DNA of 64,000 bases from Azospirillaceae bacterium (GTDB lineage: Bacteria > Pseudomonadota > Alphaproteobacteria > Azospirillales > Azospirillaceae). The notes under the pieces are model-generated. The model was not told the origin of the DNA, ran no database searches, and saw only the letters and a program-made list of their open reading frames with translations. This document shows, in pieces, positions 53,103 through 60,603 of this stretch (position 1 is the first letter of the stretch; every line of letters begins with the position of its first letter). The translations under genes were made by a program, and so were the position numbers. Location: NCBI GenBank assembly GCA_028283825.1, contig JAPWJW010000005.1:558001-622000 (forward strand). The letters run 5' to 3'.

Positions 53103-54548
53103 ATGAGGGCGAAGGCGATACGGTACGGCATCGGCGCCCTGGCGCTGTCCCTGGTTCTGGGCTGTACCGGTGGGAAAGAGGCGGCGCCAACCCAACAGAT
53201 CACCGTGGCGGGCAGGCCGCTGCGCTATGTCGCCGAACCGGGCACGCTGGATCTGACGGACGCGCAGGGCGTCATCCACGCCCATGTCTTCTATGTGGCC
53301 TATCGCGTGCCCGGGGCCCCCAAGCGCCCCGTCACCTTCCTGTGGAACGGCGGCCCCGGCGCCAACAGCACCCTGCTGCATTTCGAGGCTTTTGGGCCCC
53401 GGCGGCTTGAGGGCGGGGCCTTGGTCGACAACGCCGACACCCTGCTGGCCACCAGCGACCTGGTGTTCGTCGACCCGGTGGGCACGGGCTTCAGCCGCCC
53501 GGCCAAGCCGGAATTCGGGGCCGATTATTACAGCACTCTGGGCGACATCGCCTCCATCGCCGATTTCGTCCAGGGCTGGACGGCGCGTCATGCCGACGCC
53601 GCCACGCCGCTGTACCTGGTGGGCGAAAGTTACGGCGTCTGGCGCGCCGCCGGCGTGGCGGAGGCGCTGGAGAAGCGCGGCCGGCCGGTGGCGGGTGTCG
53701 TGCTGATCTCCGGTGGCATCCCCGTCGGCCCGATCCTGCCCAAGGAGGTCACGACCGCCCTGAAGCTGCCCGGCCGGGCGGCGGCGGCGCAGTTCCATGG
53801 GCGCCTGCCGGCCGACCTGGCGGCACCCAGCCCGCAGGCCGCGGCCGATGCCGCCCTGGCCTGGGCGCGTGCGACCTACATCCCGGCGCTGGCCCATGTG
53901 GGCGGCCTGACGCCGGCGCAGAAGACGGCGACGGCCCAGGACTTGGCCCATCATTTGGGCCTGGATGTATCCCAGGTGGATGCCACCACCCTGACCGTTT
54001 CCAGCCGGCAGTTCCTGAACGGCCTGCTGCCTGGGCGCAAGCTGGACACCTTCGACATGCGCATCAGCACGCCGGTGCCGGCCCCGGCGGAGGCCGAACC
54101 CAACGCCGCGATCATGACGCATTACCTGCGTGACACGCTGGGTTACCACACCGACCTGCCCTATCTGGGGCTGGAGAAGGACAGCGACCCCACCGCCAAG
54201 GAGGTGGGGAACGAATGGAACTACAATTCCGGTGACACCTCACCGGCCGCGTTCGCCGCCGCCATCGTCGCCGCGCGGGCGGGCGAGGGGCCGCCCGGTG
54301 CGGAACCCTGGATCCGCCGCGCCATGGAACATGATCCCAAGCTGCGCGTCTTCGCCGCCGCCGGTCTGTACGACAGCCTGAACAGCTGTTCCGCCAACGA
54401 AATGATCAAGGAAAAGCTGGAGCCTGGTTTATCGGCGCGGCTGTCGGTCAATTGCTATGCCGGTGGCCATATGATGTACCGCGACGCCGCCGCGCGCGTA
54501 CGCCTCAGCGCCGACCTCAGCGGGTTCATCGGCATAAGCCGCCGATGA
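53103..54548 (+). CDS. S10 serine carboxypeptidase, predicted lipoprotein (paralogue 2)
   Basis: A 481-aa S10 peptidase. The leader ends in a lipobox (LSLVLGC, Cys21), so this paralogue is probably membrane-anchored, unlike the other two. FLWNGGPGANST, TSDLVFVDPVGTGFSR, LVGESYGVW (Ser176), FAAAGLYDSLNS (Asp) and YAGGHMMYRD (His) complete the triad. A gene for an aminotransferase lies directly upstream; repeat copy C and the Lrp-1 gene follow in convergent orientation. Confidence 0.9.
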   Translation: MRAKAIRYGIGALALSLVLGCTGGKEAAPTQQITVAGRPLRYVAEPGTLDLTDAQGVIHAHVFYVAYRVPGAPKRPVTFLWNGGPGANSTLLHFEAFGPRRLEGGALVDNADTLLATSDLVFVDPVGTGFSRPAKPEFGADYYSTLGDIASIADFVQGWTARHADAATPLYLVGESYGVWRAAGVAEALEKRGRPVAGVVLISGGIPVGPILPKEVTTALKLPGRAAAAQFHGRLPADLAAPSPQAAADAALAWARATYIPALAHVGGLTPAQKTATAQDLAHHLGLDVSQVDATTLTVSSRQFLNGLLPGRKLDTFDMRISTPVPAPAEAEPNAAIMTHYLRDTLGYHTDLPYLGLEKDSDPTAKEVGNEWNYNSGDTSPAAFAAAIVAARAGEGPPGAEPWIRRAMEHDPKLRVFAAAGLYDSLNSCSANEMIKEKLEPGLSARLSVNCYAGGHMMYRDAAARVRLSADLSGFIGISRR

Positions 54549-54656
54549 ACCACCCCCGGCCGGTGGGGGAACGCTCGCTGCCATCCACATCCGGACCGCC
54601 CTGTCCCGCTGCCCCGTGGGCGGGGCTGGGGGATGGCGGCGTCTTTATTCTTTCCC

Positions 54657-54775
54657 GCCCTCAGGTGCCGGGCGTCAGCAACCGCTGACTTGGCTGATCC
54701 TCGGTTTCCAGTCCGCCTCTGGCTCCCCAGAAACCTCCGGCGGCTGCGGTCGCAGCCTATGGCAGCATGAGCCGA
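54657..54775 (+). repeat. dispersed structured intergenic element, copy C
   Basis: Same layout as copies A and B with different stem sequences: GTCAGC 54674-54679 / GCTGAC 54684-54689; GTTTC / GAAAC; GGCTGC 54742-54747 / GCAGCC 54752-54757 around loop GGTC; then CTATGGCAGCATGAG. The conserved unpaired blocks TTTCCAGTCC and CTAxGGCxGCAYGAG are retained. The last stem is degenerate here. It lies between convergent gene ends. Confidence 0.75.
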
Positions 54776-54793
54776 CGTCTCGCGCCGCTGGTG

Positions 54794-55276
54794 CTACTGG
54801 AATTTCCTCGGTTTCAGCGGAACGGCCGTGGTGTTTTTGGCTTCCGACAGGGTGACGATGGAGCGGATGTCCTGGACGCCGGGCAGCTTCATCAGGCTGT
54901 TGAAGATGAACTCCTGGTACCATTTCACGTCCGGCGCCACGATCTTCAACAGGGCGTCCATCTCCCCGAAAACCGTATAGCATTCAAGGATTTCCGGGAT
55001 GTTCTGAATGCCCCGGAAGAAGGTCTCACGTTCCTCATCCGATAGCCGCGCGATCTTCACCTGGGCGAAGATCTGCATGGGGAAGCCCAGCTTCTCCCGG
55101 TCCACGATGACGACCTGGCCCTTGATGTAGCCCTCGTCATGCAGGCGCTGGATACGGCGCCAGCAGGGCGACTGCGATATGCCGACCTTCTCCGCCAACT
55201 CGGCCGTGGTCAGCGACGCGTCCTTCTGCATCAGCGTCAGGATCTTCATGTCGATGGCGTCCAGTTCCGTCGGCAT
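54794..55276 (-). CDS. Lrp/AsnC-family regulator (paralogue 1)
   Basis: A 160-aa regulator with an N-terminal helix-turn-helix (LDAIDMKILTLMQKDASLT, ELAEKVGISQSPCWRRIQ) and a C-terminal RAM-type ligand domain (PMQIFAQVKIARLSDEE, GEMDALLKIVAPDVKWYQEF). I count 13 substitutions and a one-residue insertion against the adjacent paralogue at 55362-55847, so they are a recent tandem duplication. AGGGGGC precedes the ATG. Confidence 0.93.
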   Translation of the reverse strand: MPTELDAIDMKILTLMQKDASLTTAELAEKVGISQSPCWRRIQRLHDEGYIKGQVVIVDREKLGFPMQIFAQVKIARLSDEERETFFRGIQNIPEILECYTVFGEMDALLKIVAPDVKWYQEFIFNSLMKLPGVQDIRSIVTLSEAKNTTAVPLKPRKFQ

Positions 55277-55361
55277 GCCCTTTAGCGCCCCCTGTTATTG
55301 GATTTTCCGGTCCCAGCACCGGTGCCCGCCTTCCGAAATTATGACATTTCTGCCGGCGCCG

Positions 55362-55847
55362 TCACTGAAACTTGCGCGGCTTCAAGGGGATGGCGGTGGT
55401 GCTTTTCGCTTCGGACAGAGTGATGATGGACCGGACGTCCAGGACGCCGGGCAGCTTCATCAGGCTGTTGAAGATGAATTCCTGGTACCATTTCACGTCC
55501 GGCGCCACGACCTTCAGCAGGGCGTCCATTTCCCCGAAGACGGCATAGCATTCAAGGATTTCCGGGATGTTCTGGATGCCGCGATGGAAGGTCTCGCGCT
55601 CCTCATCCGTCAGCCGGGCCATCTTCACCTGGGCGAAGATCTGCATGGGGAAGCCCAGCTTCTCCCGGTCGACGATGACGACCTGGCCCTTGATGTAGCC
55701 CTCACCCTGCAGGCGCTGGATGCGGCGCCAGCAGGGGGACTGCGATATTCCGACCTTTTCCGCCAGTTCCGCCGTCGTCAATGAGGCGTCCTTCTGCATG
55801 AAGGTCAGAATCTTCATGTCGATGGCGTCGAGTTCCGTTGTCGGCAT
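55362..55847 (-). CDS. Lrp/AsnC-family regulator (paralogue 2)
   Basis: A 161-aa Lrp/AsnC protein with the same recognition helix (ELAEKVGISQSPCWRR) and the same C-terminal KPRKFQ as paralogues 1 and 3. A copy of the island palindrome covers its own start codon region (55843-55858), a natural autoregulatory site. The gene points left toward paralogue 1. Confidence 0.93.
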   Translation of the reverse strand: MPTTELDAIDMKILTFMQKDASLTTAELAEKVGISQSPCWRRIQRLQGEGYIKGQVVIVDREKLGFPMQIFAQVKMARLTDEERETFHRGIQNIPEILECYAVFGEMDALLKVVAPDVKWYQEFIFNSLMKLPGVLDVRSIITLSEAKSTTAIPLKPRKFQ

Positions 55848-55858
55848 AGCCTATGTGG
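55843..55858. promoter_or_regulatory. candidate Lrp operator, site 4, over the start of Lrp paralogue 2
   Basis: GGCATAGCCTATGTGG, a near-perfect 13-bp palindrome (GCATAG-C-CTATGT), spans the start codon of the Lrp-2 gene, so a bound regulator would directly hinder its expression. Confidence 0.55.
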
Positions 55859-55962
55859 TTCCCCATACTGCCCTGCATCACGCATGGGGTCTTTCGCCCC
55901 ATCTGGGGATAAATCTACCTCATTTGGCGGGGATGTCGACAACGGTTCTCCGTCTTCACATT

Positions 55963-57669
55963 TTAAAGATGGCAGGCGCTGTCCGGCGTGCCCGGCACCC
56001 GTTCCCAATGCCAGCTGGTCACCGCCGGCAGGCGCGGGCTGTAGCTGATGGCCAGCGTCTGGTCGCCGCGCTTGACCGACATTTCCTGGCGCTTGGCCGG
56101 ATCCTTGGCCAGGTCCGGCGTGGGGATGCGCGACAGGACGACATCGCCGTTCTTCAGGCCGGCCGCCGCCGCGGGGCTGTCGGCCCGCAGGCCGGCGACC
56201 ACGCCCAGGCTCATGTCGTCGAAGCCCAGATCCAGCGGCTGTTCCGCCTCCGCCACGGGGCGGAAGCAGGGGGCGAAGCTGTTGGCCGCCGGCTGGATCA
56301 GCGTGCCGGCCACCATGTCCTCATACTCCTGCCTGGCGCCGGCGCCCAGTTCGCGCACCACCAGGTCCACCCACGCGTCCAGGCCGACCTTTTCACCCTT
56401 GCGCTGGCGGTCCTGCACCTCCAGCACCAGATCGTCCAGGCTGCGCTTGCCATTCGACTTGGCGCGGATCTCCGCATCCAGGCGGGCGAAGTAGACGAAA
56501 CCCCGGCCGTAGGGCACGCGCTGGGCGCGGGCGTCGCTCCAGAACTTGGCGCCGGCGGCGGTGTTGGTCAGGGCCACGAAGGGATTGGTGTAATAGTTGG
56601 TGGCGTGTTCGTTGATGATGCGCTGGAACTTGGCGAGGTCGATGACGCCGCTGCGCTGGGCCAGCACGACGGAGTAATACTCGGCCGTGCCCTCCGTGTA
56701 CCAGGCGGTGGCGGCATGTTCGTCGCCGTCCAGCCGGGGCCAGTTGTGCGTCATCTCATGCGCCAGCAACATCTGGGTGTCGTTGCCCACCGTGGTGCCG
56801 TCGACGCCGTAGCCGAACATGAAGGACTTGGCCAGCGCCGTGCCACCGCCGGCGGGGTAGGGGTTGGCGCGGATGAAGACGCGGTAGGGCGCGCCGTCAT
56901 CCTTGAAGAAATGCGCCATATAGCCGTACAGGCGCTGGATGCCGCCGGCCAGCTCGTTCACGTCGAACGGCGGCTGGTTCAGCCAGTACAGGCCGAAATT
57001 GCCGCCCTCATTGCTTGCCGGCACGCTCTTGATGGCGCCGGCGGCGTAGAAGGAGAAGGCCAGCATTTCGGCCGGGCCGACGGTGGACTGGTCACCTTCG
57101 CCCAGGCTCCAGACGCCCCGGCTGCCCTGGGGCATATCGGCCAGGTTCCATTTCAGGCTGATGCGATAGGGCTGCTCCCCCGGCGGCAGGGCCAGGAAAT
57201 AGACGCCGGCACCCATCATGCCGCCCTCCTGGCGGCGCAGGTCGAACAGCGGGCCGTTGCGGGTGCTGACGTCCACCGCGCGCGGCGGTGTCGCGTAACG
57301 CACGATGACATCGCCCACCGTCGGGCGATCGACGTTGTAGTCGCGATAATTGCCGGTGGGCGTGGGCTTCTCATCCACGGCGGTCAGTGGCAGCGGCCCC
57401 TTGTCGTCCCGGGCCACCAGGGCGCTGGCGTCGTAACCGGCGGTGGGGGTGGAGACGATGTAGGTGGGCATGCGCAGCAGCGCCTGGCCGGCGGCAACGG
57501 CGGGGGCGGCGAGGTGCAGTTGCACGTCCATGCGGTCGGCGGTGCCGTTGGTCGCGTGCGGCGTCAGCACCAAATCCAGGGCCGGTGGCGGACCATCGGC
57601 CGCACGGGCGCCGAATGCCAGGCCAAGCAGCGTTGTCGTGGCCAGCAGGCCGGCGGTCAGTTTTTTCAT
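55963..57669 (-). CDS. exported M61-like metallopeptidase (paralogue 3)
   Basis: A 568-aa protein and the most typical of the three: signal peptide (LTAGLLATTTLLGLAFGARA), zinc site LLAHEMTHNWPRLDGDEH with His304, Glu305 and His308 followed by Asn-Trp as in true M61 glycyl aminopeptidases, second Glu in YTEGTAEYY, then RSLDDLVLEVQDRQ and a PDZ-like end (RADSPAAAAGLKNGDVVLS). A candidate operator sits about 120 bp upstream. It is transcribed leftwards between Lrp-2 and Lrp-3. Confidence 0.9.
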   Translation of the reverse strand: MKKLTAGLLATTTLLGLAFGARAADGPPPALDLVLTPHATNGTADRMDVQLHLAAPAVAAGQALLRMPTYIVSTPTAGYDASALVARDDKGPLPLTAVDEKPTPTGNYRDYNVDRPTVGDVIVRYATPPRAVDVSTRNGPLFDLRRQEGGMMGAGVYFLALPPGEQPYRISLKWNLADMPQGSRGVWSLGEGDQSTVGPAEMLAFSFYAAGAIKSVPASNEGGNFGLYWLNQPPFDVNELAGGIQRLYGYMAHFFKDDGAPYRVFIRANPYPAGGGTALAKSFMFGYGVDGTTVGNDTQMLLAHEMTHNWPRLDGDEHAATAWYTEGTAEYYSVVLAQRSGVIDLAKFQRIINEHATNYYTNPFVALTNTAAGAKFWSDARAQRVPYGRGFVYFARLDAEIRAKSNGKRSLDDLVLEVQDRQRKGEKVGLDAWVDLVVRELGAGARQEYEDMVAGTLIQPAANSFAPCFRPVAEAEQPLDLGFDDMSLGVVAGLRADSPAAAAGLKNGDVVLSRIPTPDLAKDPAKRQEMSVKRGDQTLAISYSPRLPAVTSWHWERVPGTPDSACHL

Positions 57670-57790
57670 GATCTATCCCATCCCGTTCAGTCGAGCTTTT
57701 GGTCGTGCCGTTGGCGCCCCCGCGCACCATCATCATGACCGGCATGGGCGAAAATTATTTTCCCGTTTCCGCAAGGGATTGCGGCCCGCC

Positions 57791-57806
57791 CGGCATAGCC
57801 TATGCG
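57791..57806. promoter_or_regulatory. candidate Lrp operator, site 5, upstream of M61-like paralogue 3
   Basis: CGGCATAGCCTATGCG contains the perfect 13-bp palindrome GCATAG-C-CTATGC, the best version of the island motif. It lies 122 bp before the metallopeptidase start and just after the stop of the Lrp-3 gene. Confidence 0.65.
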
Positions 57807-57810
57807 CGGA

Positions 57811-58302
57811 TTACTGGAACTTGCGCGGCTTCATCGGGATGGCGGTGGTGTTCTTGGCCTCCGCCAGGGTGACGATGGAGCGGATGTCCTCCACCCCCGG
57901 CAGCTTCATCAGGCTGTTGAAGACGAATTCCTGGTACCACTTCACGTCCGGCGCCACGATCTTCAGCAGGGCGTCCATCTCACCGAACACGGTGTAGCAT
58001 TCCAGCACCTCGGGGATGTTCTGGATGCCCTGGAAGAAGGTGTTGCGCTCCTCCTCCGACAGCCGCGCGATCTTCACCTGGGCGAAGATGTGCATCTGGA
58101 AGCCCAGCTTTTCGCGGTCGACCAGCACCACCTGGCTTTTGATGAAACCCTCATCATGCAGGCGCTGGACGCGGCGCCAGCAGGGCGACTGGGATATGCC
58201 GACCTTTTCCGCCAGTTCCGCCGTCGTCAGCGAACTGTCGCGCTGCATGATGGTCAGGATCTTCATGTCGATGGCGTCCAGTTCCACGGCCGCCGCCTTC
58301 AT
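57811..58302 (-). CDS. Lrp/AsnC-family regulator (paralogue 3)
   Basis: A 163-aa Lrp/AsnC protein, more diverged than paralogues 1 and 2 but with the identical recognition segment ELAEKVGISQSPCWRR and ending KPRKFQ. ATG 58302 overlaps the stop of the ornithine-cyclodeaminase-like gene by four bases, so it is co-transcribed with it. Ligand probably an amino acid. Confidence 0.93.
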   Translation of the reverse strand: MKAAAVELDAIDMKILTIMQRDSSLTTAELAEKVGISQSPCWRRVQRLHDEGFIKSQVVLVDREKLGFQMHIFAQVKIARLSEEERNTFFQGIQNIPEVLECYTVFGEMDALLKIVAPDVKWYQEFVFNSLMKLPGVEDIRSIVTLAEAKNTTAIPMKPRKFQ

Positions 58303-59013
58303 GCTTCCGGATCCAGCAGGGGCCAGGCGCTGGCCAAGTCCTGCACCACGTGGCCCAGCGACTTGTAGAGGGTGACCTGTTCCGGGGACTGTCGCCCGGG
58401 CACGCGGCCGGCCAGCACCTCGCCGATCTCCGCCACCACATGGCTGTCGTCCACCAGGCCGGCGGCCTTGGCGCGCAGGAACTCCGCCCCCTGGCGCAGC
58501 ACGTGCTCGCGGCAATCGGCGATGAAGCGGGACCGCAGCACCAGGTCGTGATCCACCTCCGCCGGGCCGGCGATGCTGGAGCCCACCACGTTGACGTGGG
58601 CGCCGGGGGCGACCCAAGCGCCGTGCAGGATGGGCTCGCGCGCCGCGGTGACGGTGCAGACGATGTCGGCGTCCACCACCGCCTCCTGCGCGCTGGCGGC
58701 CGCGCGCACGGGCAGGCCCAGTTCGGCACCCAGGCGCTGGGCGAAGGCGGCGGCGCGCTCAGGCGACCGGCCCCAGACGGTAATGCGGCTGAGGCGCCGC
58801 ACGCGGGCGATGGCGCGGGCATGGGTGGCCGCCTGTTCGCCATAGCCCAGCAGGGCCAGGGTGGCGGCCTCGGGCCGGGCCAGGGCGTCGGTGGCGACGG
58901 CGCTGGCCGCCGCCGTGCGGATGGCCGTGACCTCCCCGCCATCGACCACGCCCACCGGCCGGCCGCTGTCGCGGTCGAACAGCACGATGACGCCCTGGTG
59001 CGAGGGCAGGCCC
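58299..59013 (-). pseudogene. C-terminal part of the second ornithine-cyclodeaminase-like unit, out of frame
   Basis: Continues the second unit of the upstream gene in another frame: VIVLFDRDSGRPVGVVDGGE, LALLGYGEQAATHARAI (dinucleotide loop), ITVWGRSPERAAAFAQ, VGSSIAGPAEVDHDLV and the ending YKSLGHVVQDLASAW. Removing one A or T at the AAATTT run (59020-59025) joins it to the N-terminal half as FPDNFDKGLPSHQG. It could also be expressed alone from an internal start but would lack its N-terminal lobe. Its stop overlaps the Lrp-3 start. Confidence 0.75.
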
Positions 59014-60240
59014 TTATCGAAATTTGTCGGGGAACACGGCCACCAGCTTGGCGCCGAACGGCCCGTCGTTCAGCGCGCCGGGCATGACACCGAACATATG
59101 GCCGTTGTCCAGCGGCAGGACGGCGCGCGGCAGTTGCTGTGTTTCGCCATTGGACAGCTTCACCATGGCGTCGCGCACGGTGGCAATGCAGGTATCGTAG
59201 TCCAGCTTGGTCGCCACCGCGTGCCCGTCCACCACTGTCAGGCCGGATGGCGCGGTCGGGTGGGGGGCGTGGGCGTGCAGCCAGGCGGCGGCGGCCAGAT
59301 CCTGCACCGCGTGGCCCAGCGATTTGTAGACCGTGACCTGATCGTCGGACTGGCGGCCGGGTGCGGTGCCCGCCAGCACGGCGCCGATCTCGGCGGCGAT
59401 GTGGTCGTCACCGATGGCGCCGGCCGCCTTGGCGCGCAGGAACTCCCCGCCGTGGACCAGCACATGCTCACGATGGTCGACGATGAAACGGCTGCTTGCC
59501 ACCAGGTCGGTGTCGATTTCCGCCTGGCCCGGCCCGCTGGACCCCACGGCGTTGACGTGGGTGCCGGGGGCGATCCAGGTGCCCTTGAGGATGGGGTCGG
59601 CGGCGCCGGTGACGGTGCAGACGATGGCGGCGTTCGCCACCGCTTCGCGTGCCGTCTGCGCCGCCGTGACGGGGATGCCGGTGGCGGCTGCCAACTCTTG
59701 GGCGAAGGCCTGGGCCTTGGCCAGGTCGCGGCCCCACACGGTGATGCGGGTGAGGGGGCGCACCATCCGGATGGCCTGGGCGTGGGCCAGCGCCTGGCGG
59801 CCGATGCCCAGCAGGGCCAGGCTGTCGGCGTCCTTGCGGGCCAGGGCGTCGGTGGCGACGGCGCTGGCGGCGGCGGTGCGGATGGCGGTCACTTCCGCCG
59901 CATCGGCCAGGCAGACCGGCCGGCCGCTGGTGCCGTCGAACAGCACCACCAGGCCCTCGTGCGCCTTGCGGCCGTGGCCGTCATTATAGACGCTGACCAG
60001 CTTGGCGCCGAACGGGCCGCCAAAGGGGGCTGGCGCCTCACCACCGACGAAGGCCGCCGGCATGATGGCGAAGGTGCGCCCCGCGCCGATGCTGATGAAG
60101 CTGCGCAGTTGCTGGCGCACACGGCCGGTCGACAGCGCCACCATGGCATCGCGCACCACGGGGATGGCGTCGCCATAGCCCAGCGCGCCGCGCACCGCGT
60201 CCGCATCGAAGATGACCATGTCGCCAGGCACCGCACCCAT
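59014..60240 (-). CDS. ornithine-cyclodeaminase/mu-crystallin-like protein fused to the N-terminal lobe of a second copy
   Basis: The first about 325 residues are a full member of this family: VIFDADAVRGALGYGDAIPV, RQQLRSFISIG, FGAKLVSVYNDGHG, EVTAIRTAAASAVATDALA, LALLGIGRQALAHAQAI and VYKSLGHAVQDLAAAAW. Without a stop it runs into LTVVDGHAVATKLDYDTCI and VRDAMVKLSNGETQQLPRAVLPL, the N-terminal lobe of a second unit, and ends at TAA 59014-59016 after FPDKFR. Enzymes of this family make proline from ornithine or reduce imines/ketimines with NAD(P)H. The start at 60240 follows TGGGGACATGGGAT; 60219 is an alternative. Confidence 0.8.
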   Translation of the reverse strand: MGAVPGDMVIFDADAVRGALGYGDAIPVVRDAMVALSTGRVRQQLRSFISIGAGRTFAIMPAAFVGGEAPAPFGGPFGAKLVSVYNDGHGRKAHEGLVVLFDGTSGRPVCLADAAEVTAIRTAAASAVATDALARKDADSLALLGIGRQALAHAQAIRMVRPLTRITVWGRDLAKAQAFAQELAAATGIPVTAAQTAREAVANAAIVCTVTGAADPILKGTWIAPGTHVNAVGSSGPGQAEIDTDLVASSRFIVDHREHVLVHGGEFLRAKAAGAIGDDHIAAEIGAVLAGTAPGRQSDDQVTVYKSLGHAVQDLAAAAWLHAHAPHPTAPSGLTVVDGHAVATKLDYDTCIATVRDAMVKLSNGETQQLPRAVLPLDNGHMFGVMPGALNDGPFGAKLVAVFPDKFR

Positions 60241-60603
60241 ATCCCATGTCCCCAAATGGCCCATTGCTTGATGATGGATCTTAAGATCGGGGGCAGGGTT
60301 TTTCTTTGCGAAAAACAACGCGCGAAAGGTCAAAAGCCGGGAAAAATTTCCGCCTATCCGTTTGCGCCGGCGCAAACTATGCGGCAAATGCGTCAAAGCC
60401 GGTGAGATGGACCGCCATATCCCACCCTTCGCAATTTCCATGCGGTCGTTTCCGGGGACGGGGATAAAATTTGCGGGAGCGGTGATGAATGGGCCGAACT
60501 TAGCGAAAAATACCCCCGGGGCTTTCGCTACCATGGCGATCAGTCAGGGAATGCGCTCCAGGGCCGGGCGCCCGTTTTGCCACGATAGCTTTGAGTGACA
60601 GGC
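60241..60603. promoter_or_regulatory. divergent control region with a perfect 16-bp palindrome
   Basis: Between the cyclodeaminase-like gene and the class V PLP gene. TTTGCGCCGGCGCAAA (60361-60376) is a perfect palindrome, flanked by CCTATCCG and CTATGCGG, half-sites reminiscent of the island Lrp motif. An inverted repeat TAGCGAAA (60501-60508) / TTTCGCTA (60523-60530) lies nearer the class V gene. No gene of its own is visible. Confidence 0.55.

Noticed and set aside
51792-54149. 785-codon open frame on the minus strand
   Set aside because: It is a codon-position shadow of the aminotransferase and S10 genes: composition is Gly/Arg/His/Gln-rich with no domain, and the plus-strand genes have full catalytic motifs.
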